DNA of 64,000 bases from Streptomyces sp. NBC_00094 (GTDB taxonomy: Bacteria; Actinomycetota; Actinomycetes; Streptomycetales; Streptomycetaceae), in NCBI RefSeq assembly GCF_026343125.1, contig NZ_JAPEMB010000001.1, positions 7,941,501 through 8,005,500 on the forward strand. Reading direction: 5' to 3'. Below, piece by piece: positions 52,410 through 60,128 of this stretch. Below the pieces are notes generated by a model. That model was not told where the DNA came from and made no database searches. It saw nothing but the letters and a program-made list of their open reading frames with translations. A program made the translations under genes and the position numbers. The number at the start of each line of letters is the position of its first letter. The stretch's first letter is position 1.

Positions 52410-53057
52410 GTGACCAGACCCGTTGCCCGTCAGCCGCTGCGGCGCAATGCGCGGTCCAACCGGGCGCGCATCCTGGCCACGGCCCGGCGGGAGCTCGGAC
52501 GGAACCCGGACATCACCCTGGAGGAGCTGGCGCGGGCCTCGGGAGTCGTACGGCGCACGCTCTTCGGCCACTTCCCCGGGCGTGAGGCCCTGTTGGAGGC
52601 CCTCGCCGAGGAGGCGTCCGAGACGCTGCGGAGTGCGCTGACGGCCGGTGCGCGGCCGGGGGAGCCGGCCGACCGGGCGCTCGGGCACTTCGTGTTCTCG
52701 ATGTGGCCCGTGGGGGACCGTTACCGGATGCTGCTGGCGCTGGCCCGACGCGACCTGGGCGCCGAGCGTGTGGCCGAGATCCTGGCCCCGGCCCGCGCCG
52801 TGTGCACGGCCATCCTGGAGCGGGGCCAGCGGGACGGAGTCTTCCCGGCACACCTTCCGCCCGCCGTGATGAGCGCCGGGCTGGAAGGCCTGATGGTCGC
52901 GCTCCTGGAGGCGGTCAACACCGGGGAGCTGACGGACGCGGGGGCCCCGGTCGCCGTTGCCGTACTCGTCGCCGCCGGTGTGCCGGAGGAGAAGGCGCGT
53001 GTCGTGGTCGACGACATGGCGCCGGTGGCGCTCCCGGAGATGCCCGCCGCCGAGTGA
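52410..53057 (+). CDS. TetR-family transcriptional regulator
   Basis: 215-aa TetR repressor. The GTG at 52410 (GAGG upstream) gives TRPVARQPLRRNARSNRARIL. The HTH (residues ~20-65) reads ITLEELARASGVVRRTLFGHFPGREALLEAL. The C-terminal ligand domain is alanine-rich. It is followed, after a tandem-repeat stretch and a hairpin, by an MFS exporter 309 bp downstream, which it might control, but another TetR gene flanks that exporter on the other side. Confidence 0.85.
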   Translation: MTRPVARQPLRRNARSNRARILATARRELGRNPDITLEELARASGVVRRTLFGHFPGREALLEALAEEASETLRSALTAGARPGEPADRALGHFVFSMWPVGDRYRMLLALARRDLGAERVAEILAPARAVCTAILERGQRDGVFPAHLPPAVMSAGLEGLMVALLEAVNTGELTDAGAPVAVAVLVAAGVPEEKARVVVDDMAPVALPEMPAAE

Positions 53058-53080
53058 TCCGCGGCCGGCCCGGCCGTGGG

Positions 53081-53230
53081 ATCCGCCCGTTGTCGCCCCA
53101 GCCCCGACCCATCCGCCCGCTGTCGACTCTGCCCCGGCCCATCCGCCCACTGTCGACTCAGCCCCGACCCATCCGCCCGCTGTCGCCCCATCCCGGCTCA
53201 TCCGCACCCAGTCGACTCCCTGCCCCGGCC
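53081..53230. repeat. Five tandem copies of a 30-bp unit
   Basis: Units beginning ATCCGCCCG(C/T)TGTCG start at 53081, 53111, 53141, 53171 and ~53200, each ending with GCCCCGRCCC or close variants. It lies in the gap after the TetR gene. One frame reads PRPIRPLST repeatedly but has no credible start. The rest of 53058-53366 holds the hairpin and the exporter promoter region. Confidence 0.85.
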
Positions 53231-53246
53231 CATACGGCCGGGGCAG
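53220..53246 (+). terminator. Terminator downstream of the TetR gene and repeat array
   Basis: CTGCCCCGGCC (53220-53230) pairs perfectly with GGCCGGGGCAG (53236-53246) around CATAC. Confidence 0.7.
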
Positions 53247-53305
53247 AGTCGTTCTCGGCCGCCTCGGCGAAGGGGAGGAACGCGAGTCACCTTATTTGCA
53301 CGTCC

Positions 53306-53345
53306 ATGGGCAACGAATTAGTCTGCTCATCAATGGGCAATTAAC
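53306..53345. promoter_or_regulatory. Repeated ATGGGCAA/TTAGT-TTAAC motif before MFS gene
   Basis: ATGGGCAA occurs at 53306-53313 and 53333-53340, 27 bp apart, each followed by an AT-rich AATTA-type element (ACGAATTAGT; ATTAACTC). AT-rich DNA is rare here, so this is the likely promoter/operator for the exporter, plausibly bound by a flanking TetR protein. Confidence 0.4.
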
Positions 53346-53366
53346 TCGTGCCGCTAGGAGCCCCCC

Positions 53367-54992
53367 ATGCCACCCTTCCTGAACACCCCCGTCGAGAAAT
53401 CGGCCGGGCCGTACGCGCGGCGCTGGTGGGCCCTGCTGGTCCTGTGTCTGAGCCTGCTGATCGTCGTCATGGCGAACACGTCGCTGATCGTCGCGGCCCC
53501 GGACATGACACGGGACCTCGGTCTCAGCAGCAGCGACCTGCAGTGGGTCATCGACGGATACACCGTCCCGTACGCGGCGCTGATGCTGGTCCTCGGCTCG
53601 ATCGGCGACAAGTACAGCCGCCGAGGTGCTCTCGTCACCGGCCTCGTGGTCTTCGCGGCCGGTTCCGTGCTGGGCAGCCTCGTCCACGAGACCTCGCTGG
53701 TCATCCTCGCCAGGGCGGTCATGGGCATCGGCGCCGCCGTCGTCATGCCGGCGACCCTGTCCCTGCTGGTCGCGACGTTTCCCCGGCGCGAGCGCGCCCG
53801 GGCCATCACGGTCTGGACCGCCACCTCGGGACTGGCCATCGCCGTCGGCCCGCTGGTCGCCGGCTGGCTCCTGGAGGACCACGGCTGGGGCTCCACGTTC
53901 CTGATCAACGTCCCCATCGCGGTCCTCGCCGTCGTCGGCGCGCTCTTCCTGGTGCCTCCGTCGAAGGCGCAGGGCATGGGACGGATCGACTACGTGGGCG
54001 GACTCCTGTCCATCGTCTCCGTCGGGGCCCTGGTCTACGCGACCATCGAGGGCCCGCACTTCGGCTGGGGCGCCGGCCCGGTCACCGCCGCCGCGGTGGC
54101 GGCCGTGGGCCTGGTGGCCTTCGTCCGGTGGGAGTTGCGACACCCGCACCCCATGCTCGACGTCCGGAAGTTCCGGACGCGCTCCTTCAGCGGCTCCATG
54201 CTGGCGGTGCTGTTCTTCTTCTTCGGCACCTTCGGTGCGATCTACTACGCGACGCAGTTCCTGCAGTTCGTCCTCGGCTACGGAGCGCTCGAAACCGGTG
54301 TACGGCTGCTGCCCCTGGCCGGAGCCGTGTTCGTCGGCGCGGCGGCGACCGGCCGCCTGACGCCGAAGCTGGGAATGAAGGTCACGGTCGTGGCCGGCAT
54401 GGCGATCGGCACGGCGGGCGTCTTCCTGCTCACGGCGATCGACACGGGCTCGACGTACGCCGACTTCCTGGCGCCGATGACGATGCTGGGACTGGCGATC
54501 GGACTGAGCGTCTCGCCCGCCACGGACACCATCATGAGCTCCTTCCCCGAGTCGGAGCTGGGGGTCGGCGGGGGAGCCAACGACACCGCGCTGGAGCTCG
54601 GCGGCTCACTCGGCATCGCGGTGCTGGGCTCCCTGCTCGGTACGGCCTACCGGGATGAGCTGGCCGACCTGGTCGGCAACCGCCTCCCCGCCGCCGCGCT
54701 CCACACGGCCCAGGACTCCGTCGGCGCCGGTCTCGCGGTCGCGGAGCGGGTCGCCCAGGACCCGGCCGCGGGACCTGAGCAGGCCCAGGCCCTCGTCGGC
54801 GCGGTGCACGAGTCCTTCGCCCACGGCGTCGCCGCGACCAGCCTCGTCGGCGGGATCATCATGGCCGTCGGCACCTTCATCGTCCTCGCCGTCCTGCCCG
54901 GCCGCCGGGGCGCGGCGCAGGACCGGCCCGAGGGCGAGGCGGCGGAGCGGGACGCCGGGCACGTGGACTTCACGGCGCCGGCCGCGCGTTAG
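53367..54992 (+). CDS. DHA2-family MFS drug exporter
   Basis: 541-aa, about 14-TM proton-driven exporter. It has the TM1 motif WALLVLCLSLLIVVMANTSL, QWVIDGYTVPYAALMLVLGSIGDKYSRRG (motif A), the antiporter motif C region TSGLAIAVGPLVAGWLL, and YATQFLQFVLGYGALETGVRLLP. The ribosome site is TAGGAG and the start MPPFLNTPVEKS. Substrate unknown. It converges with a TetR gene 23 bp downstream. Nearby TetR genes on both sides suggest inducible efflux. Confidence 0.88.
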   Translation: MPPFLNTPVEKSAGPYARRWWALLVLCLSLLIVVMANTSLIVAAPDMTRDLGLSSSDLQWVIDGYTVPYAALMLVLGSIGDKYSRRGALVTGLVVFAAGSVLGSLVHETSLVILARAVMGIGAAVVMPATLSLLVATFPRRERARAITVWTATSGLAIAVGPLVAGWLLEDHGWGSTFLINVPIAVLAVVGALFLVPPSKAQGMGRIDYVGGLLSIVSVGALVYATIEGPHFGWGAGPVTAAAVAAVGLVAFVRWELRHPHPMLDVRKFRTRSFSGSMLAVLFFFFGTFGAIYYATQFLQFVLGYGALETGVRLLPLAGAVFVGAAATGRLTPKLGMKVTVVAGMAIGTAGVFLLTAIDTGSTYADFLAPMTMLGLAIGLSVSPATDTIMSSFPESELGVGGGANDTALELGGSLGIAVLGSLLGTAYRDELADLVGNRLPAAALHTAQDSVGAGLAVAERVAQDPAAGPEQAQALVGAVHESFAHGVAATSLVGGIIMAVGTFIVLAVLPGRRGAAQDRPEGEAAERDAGHVDFTAPAAR

Positions 54993-55015
54993 CCCTTCGT
55001 ACGACCGCGCGGAGT

Positions 55016-55747
55016 TCACGGCGCCGGCCGCGCGCCAGCCCTTCGTACGACCGCGTCGAGCTGGGCGCCTGCGCTGTCCAGGAGCATCTCCAGGGCCGCC
55101 GGATAGGCGCTGTGGTTCATGCGCGCGGCCAGCAGGTCGGCGGTGGCGGCGATGTGCGGGTGCGAGGCCTCCGGCACCTGGGCGTAGGCCGATTCCCACA
55201 TGCGCTCGTCCGCCTCCCGGGCGGCCGCGGGCAGGGCGAGCGAGGCCGCGTCCAGGGCCGCGAAGGCGAGGCTCTGGTCGATGAAGGTGTGGTAGATCCG
55301 TACGGCGTCGCGGTCGGGGAACCCCGCGGTACGCAGCACGGCGAGGATGGCCTCGTCCGCGGCGATCTCCTGCTCCCGCCCCGTCACACGGCTGGCGGTC
55401 AGCACGGCCGCCTGGGGGTGGGCGAGGTACGCGCGGTGAATGCGCAGGCCGAGCCGGCGCAGGTCCTCGCGCCAGTCACCGGTGGCCTTCCAGCCGTTCA
55501 GGGCCCGCCCGATCAGTTCCGCGCCGATGGCCAGGGTCAGGTCGTCCATGCCCGCGAAGTACCGGTACAGGGTGCTGGGATCGGCGCCGAGCGCGAGACC
55601 GAGGCGGCGGGCGGTGAGCCCCGCGCCGCCGTGCTCGGCCAGCATCCGCAGGGCCGTCTCCACGATCAGCCGTTCCGAGAGCACGGCGCCGTTCTTCGTC
55701 GGACGCCGCCGTCGCCGTGCCGACTCCGGCACCACCTGCTTGCCCAT
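55016..55747 (-). CDS. TetR-family regulator (TetR/AcrR with TetR_C domain)
   Basis: 243-aa regulator. The HTH is SERLIVETALRMLAEHGGAGLTARRLGLALGADPSTLYRYFAGMDDLTLAIG, the tetracycline-repressor-like form, followed by a C-terminal TetR_C-type ligand domain with AHPQAAVLTAS. It converges on the MFS gene and is divergent from the saccharopine-dehydrogenase-like gene. A palindrome lies 37 bp upstream of its start, in the shared divergent region. Confidence 0.86.
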   Translation of the reverse strand: MGKQVVPESARRRRRPTKNGAVLSERLIVETALRMLAEHGGAGLTARRLGLALGADPSTLYRYFAGMDDLTLAIGAELIGRALNGWKATGDWREDLRRLGLRIHRAYLAHPQAAVLTASRVTGREQEIAADEAILAVLRTAGFPDRDAVRIYHTFIDQSLAFAALDAASLALPAAAREADERMWESAYAQVPEASHPHIAATADLLAARMNHSAYPAALEMLLDSAGAQLDAVVRRAGARPAP

Positions 55748-55783
55748 GACATGCCCGCCCTTCCCGTCGGACCCGCACCTTAT

Positions 55784-55804
55784 GCCAACGCCATAGACGT
55801 TAGC
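55784..55804. promoter_or_regulatory. Imperfect palindrome, probable TetR operator
   Basis: Arms GCCAACG (55784-55790) and CGTTAGC (55798-55804) are centred on CCATAGA; 7 of 10 base pairs are symmetric. It sits between the TetR start and the divergent dehydrogenase gene and has the length and AACG/CGTT arms usual for TetR sites, so it may control both. Confidence 0.5.
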
Positions 55805-55867
55805 GAGGGGCGAGGGGTTTCATCACCTGCACCAGAGGTCACAGCCTCGGAGAGGGAGATTCCTGTC

Positions 55868-57088
55868 ATGCGTGTACTGCTCGTCGGCGCCGGTGGAGTG
55901 GGCACCGCGATCACCCGGATCGCGGCCCGCCGTACGTTCTTCGACCACATGGTCGTCGCCGACTACGACCTCGCCCGTGCGGAGGCGGCCGTCGCCGCCC
56001 TGGAGGACGGCGGATCCCGGTTCAGCGCCTGCCGAACGGACGCCTCCGACGAGGCGGCCGTCGCCGCCCTCCTCCGGGAGCAGCGCTGCGACGTCCTCCT
56101 CAACGCCACCGACCCGCGCTTCGTCATGCCCCTGTTCAACGCCGCCGCCTCGGCGGGCGCGCACTACCTCGACATGGCGATGTCGCTGTCGAAGCCGCAC
56201 GCCGAGCGGCCGTACGAGCTGTGCGGGGTCAAGCTCGGCGACGCGCAGTTCGAGCAGGCCGAGCAGTGGGAGAAGGCCGGCCGGCTCGCGCTGGTCGGCA
56301 TGGGTGTCGAACCCGGTATGTCGGACGTCTTCGCCCGCTACGCGGCGGACGAGCTCTTCGACACCATCGAGGAGATCGGCATCCGTGACGGCGCCAACCT
56401 CACGGTCGAGGGGTACGACTTCGCGCCGTCGTTCAACATCTGGACGACCATCGAGGAATGCCTCAACCCGCCCGTCGTCTACGAGGCCGACCGTGGCTGG
56501 TTCACCACCGAGCCGTTCAGCGAGCCCGAGGTCTTCGACTTCCCGGAGGGCATCGGCCCCGTCGAGTGCGTGAACGTCGAACACGAGGAGGTCCTGCTCG
56601 TACCGCGCTGGATCGACGCGGCACGGGTCACGTTCAAGTACGGGCTCGGTGAGGACTTCATCGGCAAGCTCAAGACCCTCCGCGCACTGGGCCTGGACGG
56701 CACCACCCCCGTCACGGTGGCCACGGACCTCGGCCCGGCGAAGGTCTCGCCCCGCGACCTCGTGGCGGCGGTGCTGCCGGACCCGGCGACCCTGGGCGAC
56801 CGGATGACGGGCAAGACCTGCGCGGGCACCTGGGTCAAGGGAGTCAAGGACGGCGAGCCCCGCGAGGTCTACCTCTACCACGTCGTCGACAACCAGTGGT
56901 CGATGAGCGAGTACGGATGCCAGGCCGTCGTGTGGCAGACCGCGGTCAACCCTGTGGTCGCCCTGGAGCTGCTGGCCTCCGGCGTCTGGTCCCGGTCCGG
57001 CGTCCTCGGCCCGGAGGCCTTCGACCCGCGCCCCTTCCTGGAGCTGCTCACCGCGTACGGATCACCCTGGGGCATGCGCGAGCAGTGA
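55868..57088 (+). CDS. Saccharopine dehydrogenase-family oxidoreductase
   Basis: 406-aa NAD(P)-dependent enzyme of the Lys9/saccharopine reductase family. The Rossmann start is MRVLLVGAGGVGTAITRIAARR; ATDPRFVMPLFNAAASAGAHYLDMA and GMGVEPGMSDVFARYAADELF are family hallmarks, and the C-terminal catalytic domain (~125-380) includes WVKGVKDGEPREVYLYHVVD. It probably forms or cleaves an N-linked amino-acid adduct in lysine or polyamine metabolism. The start at 55868 has GAGAGGGAG upstream. Divergent from TetR, so it may be in its regulon. Confidence 0.86.
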   Translation: MRVLLVGAGGVGTAITRIAARRTFFDHMVVADYDLARAEAAVAALEDGGSRFSACRTDASDEAAVAALLREQRCDVLLNATDPRFVMPLFNAAASAGAHYLDMAMSLSKPHAERPYELCGVKLGDAQFEQAEQWEKAGRLALVGMGVEPGMSDVFARYAADELFDTIEEIGIRDGANLTVEGYDFAPSFNIWTTIEECLNPPVVYEADRGWFTTEPFSEPEVFDFPEGIGPVECVNVEHEEVLLVPRWIDAARVTFKYGLGEDFIGKLKTLRALGLDGTTPVTVATDLGPAKVSPRDLVAAVLPDPATLGDRMTGKTCAGTWVKGVKDGEPREVYLYHVVDNQWSMSEYGCQAVVWQTAVNPVVALELLASGVWSRSGVLGPEAFDPRPFLELLTAYGSPWGMREQ

Positions 57089-57219
57089 CACCGGCCGTTC
57101 CCTCTTCCCCCGCCCGCGGCCACGACGGACCGGAGCGTCACGCTCCGGTGGTACGTGACGCCGTGGCGGGTGGTCGTAGGCTGAATCCGCACGCGACGCA
57201 GACGGGCAGGAGGCCTCAG

Positions 57220-57903
57220 GTGGCAGGGACGACGGAGGCCGGGACGACGGTCGCCGAGGTGCTGGCCGAACTGGCCGCGCTGGAGGACCCGCGGGCCCGC
57301 GAGGTGAACGAGCGGCACGGTGACGATCACGGGGTGAACCTCGGTAAGCTGCGCGCGCTCGCGAAGCGGCTGAAGACCCAGCAGGAGCTCGCGCGCGGGC
57401 TCTGGGAGACCGGCGACACCGCGGCGCGCCTGCTCGCGCTCCTGATCTGCCGCCCGAAGGCCTTCGAGCGGGACGAGCTGGACGCCATGGTGCGTGAGGC
57501 GCGCACGCCCAAGGTGCACGACTGGCTCGTGAACTACGTGGTGAAGAAGAACCCGCACGCAGAAGAGCTGCGCCTGGCCTGGTCCGCCGATCCGGATCCC
57601 GTGGTCGCGAGCGCCGGCTGGACGCTGACCACCGAGCGTGTGGCGAAGAAGCCCGAGGGTCTCGACCTCGAAGGACTGCTCGACGTCATCGAGGCGGAGA
57701 TGAAGGACGCCCCGGACCGCCTGCAGTGGGCGATGAACCACTGCCTGGCCCGGATCGGGATCGAGCACGCCGAGCACCGCGCCCGCGCGATCGACATCGG
57801 CGAGCGCCTGCAGGTACTCAAGGACTACCCGACCTCCCCGGGCTGCACGTCACCGTTCGCTCCCGTCTGGATCAGCGAGATGGTGCGCAGGGGGAGCGCG
57901 TAG
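57220..57903 (+). CDS. AlkD-like DNA alkylation repair / HEAT-repeat protein
   Basis: 227-aa all-helical protein resembling the PF08713 DNA alkylation repair family. The GTG at 57220 (AGGAGG upstream) gives AGTTEAGTTVAEVLAELAALEDPRAREV. Helical repeats such as NLGKLRALAKRLKTQQELARGLWETGDTAARLLALLI and VHDWLVNYVVKKNPHAEELRLAW recall AlkC/AlkD; the conserved Trp/Asp pair of AlkD is partly kept (DWLVNY). It could remove alkylated bases or only bind nucleic acid. It ends before a strong hairpin. Confidence 0.78.
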   Translation: MAGTTEAGTTVAEVLAELAALEDPRAREVNERHGDDHGVNLGKLRALAKRLKTQQELARGLWETGDTAARLLALLICRPKAFERDELDAMVREARTPKVHDWLVNYVVKKNPHAEELRLAWSADPDPVVASAGWTLTTERVAKKPEGLDLEGLLDVIEAEMKDAPDRLQWAMNHCLARIGIEHAEHRARAIDIGERLQVLKDYPTSPGCTSPFAPVWISEMVRRGSA

Positions 57904-57912
57904 GACGCGCGG

Positions 57913-57951
57913 AGCGCCCGGATCGGCCGCTGCGGCGGCCACCCGGGCGCT
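57913..57951 (+). terminator. Terminator of the AlkD-like gene
   Basis: AGCGCCCGG (57913-57921) pairs with CCGGGCGCT (57943-57951), with an inner stem GGCCGC (57925-57930) and GCGGCC (57935-57940). Confidence 0.7.
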
Positions 57952-58042
57952 GGTCAGCGAGCGACGGCCTCCGCCGTGACGCTCGCCGTGACCGCCGTTG
58001 CCATGACCTCCGTCGCCATGACCACGGCCACGCCGGCGGCTG

Positions 58043-59122
58043 TCAGCCGGTGCGGCCGGGGGTCTCGCCGGTCTTGTCCGTGATCCCGCGTGCCAGGATG
58101 GCGGTGGTGGCGGTCACCTGGCCGGACGATGCCCACGGCATGTCCTGGACCATGACGCCTCGCTCACCGAGGAATTCCAGGGTCTTCTTGTCGAAGATCC
58201 ATTCGGTGCGCTCGCCGGCGTGGACGCGGGCGACGGCGACACCGTGGCGGCCGGCCGCGTCCACGGAGTCGTCGACGACGGTGACGCCGGGGATCCTGGC
58301 CGCGGCCTTGTACAGGGCGGCACTGACCTTCGGCGGCGCCAGCTGCTCGCGCAGCAGGTCACCGATCGTCACGAACGCCATCTGGTCGGGCCCGGGCCCC
58401 GAGCCCTTGGTCTCCGCGTAGATCTTCTCGAGCAGCGCGTCGGGGTCGGTGGGCAGCGACTCCAGGTAGCGGTACGTAGGGCTGTTGAGGGTCGGCGCGG
58501 GGTTGCCGACCGGATGGTCGGAGACGGGCCGGCCGGCCTTGTCCACCTCGTCGGCCAGCACGATGTTCTTGCCCCTCTCGCGGAGCAGGCCGGGGACGCT
58601 TCCGTCGACCGAGAGCCAGATCTTCCGGCTGTGCGGCGTGTCCAGACGCATGACGGTCTCGTCCGCGCTCTGGCTGGACCAGGCCACCGTGCTGGAGACG
58701 TAGACGTACTGGTCGTCGCGGACGGCGGGCGCGGGCCTCGCCGCGGCGACGGTGGCGATGCGGTCCAGCAGCACCGCTGCCGGCGTCGCCTGGCCACCCG
58801 TCCTGCCGGAGGCCGAGCCGGAGCTGTCGGGGGTGACGGCGGCGAGCGGGTCGGCGCCGGGCCGCGGGTCGAGCTGACCGCCCGTCGCCAGCGTGACGGC
58901 CAGGGCACCCGCGGCGAGCGGGACGGCGGCGATCGTCAGACGGCGGACCCCGAAGCGGGGCTTGGCGGCGGCGGGAGCGGCGTCCTGCCGGAACTCGCGC
59001 AGCAGCTGGTCCTTGAGGAGCTGATGGTGGCGGCCGGGCCGTTCCCGCTCGGCCGGGACCGGCAACAGCCGGGCGATCTCGTCGTGTTCGGCCGGGGTGG
59101 GCCGGGGCGGGGTGGTGCTCAT
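58043..59122 (-). CDS. CU044_5270-type membrane protein, putative sigma-factor partner
   Basis: 359-aa single-pass membrane protein. A cytoplasmic N-terminus of ~60 residues (HDEIARLLPVPAERERPGRHHQLLKDQLLREF) is followed by a TM helix (RLTIAAVPLAAGALAVTLATG, ~70-90) and a large outside domain with VSSTVAWSSQSADETVMRLDTPHSRKIWLSVDG. It overlaps the ECF sigma stop by 4 nt. The arrangement is that of an ECF sigma and its membrane anti-sigma or sensor, though the N-terminus lacks a clear HxxxCxxC zinc anti-sigma motif. Confidence 0.8.
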   Translation of the reverse strand: MSTTPPRPTPAEHDEIARLLPVPAERERPGRHHQLLKDQLLREFRQDAAPAAAKPRFGVRRLTIAAVPLAAGALAVTLATGGQLDPRPGADPLAAVTPDSSGSASGRTGGQATPAAVLLDRIATVAAARPAPAVRDDQYVYVSSTVAWSSQSADETVMRLDTPHSRKIWLSVDGSVPGLLRERGKNIVLADEVDKAGRPVSDHPVGNPAPTLNSPTYRYLESLPTDPDALLEKIYAETKGSGPGPDQMAFVTIGDLLREQLAPPKVSAALYKAAARIPGVTVVDDSVDAAGRHGVAVARVHAGERTEWIFDKKTLEFLGERGVMVQDMPWASSGQVTATTAILARGITDKTGETPGRTG

Positions 59123-59754
59123 CGGGCGTCCTCCTGGGTGGGCCGGACCGCGGGGACGCGGTCACCATCTATCTGTCCGCGACCCGGATCCGAGTTCCCG
59201 GTCCGTGACGAGAGGCCGGTGGCGGCGGCGTACTTGTGGAGCTTCTTGCGCGCGCGCGAGAGGCGCGAGCGGACGGTTCCCACAGGGATGTCCAGCGCCT
59301 CGGCGGCGGCCGCGTAGTCGAGACCGGACCAGATGCAGAGGGCGACCACCTCGCGTTCCGGGCGTCTCAGCCGGGAGAGCGCCCCCTGCAGCGCCGCCAC
59401 CCGGCCGGCGTCGTCGATCCGGCCGACCAGCTCCTCGGCGAAGTCGGGGAACACCTCCTCGCGCGGCAGGCGGTGCAGGGCGGCCTCGTGGCGACGGGCG
59501 GCCCTGCGTGTGTTCCGTACGACGTTGGTCGCGATCCCGAGCAGCCACGGGCGCAGGGACCCTCCGTCAGGGTCCACCGACTGCCGCAGCCGCCAGGCTT
59601 CCAGGAACGTCAGCGACAGCACGTCCTCGGCGGCCGACCAGTCGCCGGTCAGTCGGAAGGCGTGGTTGTGCACCGCCCTGGCGTACTCGTCGAAGAGGGA
59701 CCCGAACGCATCGGAGTCTCCCGCTCGTATTCGGGCCCGCACACTCATCTCCAT
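59119..59754 (-). CDS. ECF RNA polymerase sigma factor
   Basis: 211-aa group IV sigma factor. Region 2 is DAFGSLFDEYARAVHNHAFRLTGDWSAAEDVLSLTFLEAWR and WLLGIATNVVRNTRRAARR; region 4 is LQGALSRLRRPEREVVALCIWSGLDYAAAAEALDIPVGTVRSRLSRARKKL. It is translationally coupled to the membrane protein downstream (ATGA), as expected of a stress-sensing sigma/partner pair. The start is ATG at 59754 (MEMSVRARIRAGDS). Confidence 0.9.
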   Translation of the reverse strand: MEMSVRARIRAGDSDAFGSLFDEYARAVHNHAFRLTGDWSAAEDVLSLTFLEAWRLRQSVDPDGGSLRPWLLGIATNVVRNTRRAARRHEAALHRLPREEVFPDFAEELVGRIDDAGRVAALQGALSRLRRPEREVVALCIWSGLDYAAAAEALDIPVGTVRSRLSRARKKLHKYAAATGLSSRTGNSDPGRGQIDGDRVPAVRPTQEDAR

Positions 59755-59795
59755 ATCAGCGGACTGTCCGACCGACCCGAAAGGGTTCCCGGAAC

Positions 59796-60056
59796 GTGAC
59801 GCACGCCACAGCCGCCCCGATGTCGGCCCTGCCGTGGCCCGACCCCCTGCCCGCCGACGGCGGCCGAGGCGCGGGCGAGCGCCTCCTGGCGGCCGGCGCA
59901 GACCTGATCTCCCTCGGCCGTTCCTTCCTGGCCAACCCCGATCTCGTCGCCCGGCTGCGCACCGGTGCGCCCCTCAACCCGATCCGCGACGCGCACCTGA
60001 TGTACGTGGGCGGCGAGACGGGCTACACGGACTACCCGACACTTACCGGGCCCTGA
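59796..60056 (+). pseudogene. Old-yellow-enzyme (alkene reductase) C-terminal remnant
   Basis: The last ~65 codons match the C-terminus of NADH:flavin/alkene reductases: ERLLAAGADLISLGRSFLANPDLVARLRTGAPLN and then GGETGYTDYPTL, the usual tail. All of the FMN barrel before this is missing, and the preceding ~20 codons (from GTG at 59796 or ATG at 59820) are unrelated. It is a gene remnant, probably left by a deletion between the sigma locus and the amidase gene. Confidence 0.75.
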
Positions 60057-60128
60057 ACCCTCGCGTGTTACTTGCTGGTAGGTGATGATGGCGGACAACC
60101 ATCCATACGGCCGGGGGCTGAGGTAGCG

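Noticed and set aside
53081..53230. Tandem 30-bp units as a CRISPR array
   Set aside because: Units are contiguous without unique spacers and no cas gene is near.
53076..53321. Small ORFs with PRPIRPLST-type repeats after the TetR gene
   Set aside because: No credible start or ribosome site; the pattern comes from the 30-bp tandem repeat having a length divisible by three.
59097..60056. 319-aa plus-strand frame covering the sigma factor gene and the OYE tail
   Set aside because: The first 230 codons are antisense to a clear ECF sigma factor; only the last ~65 codons resemble a protein family.
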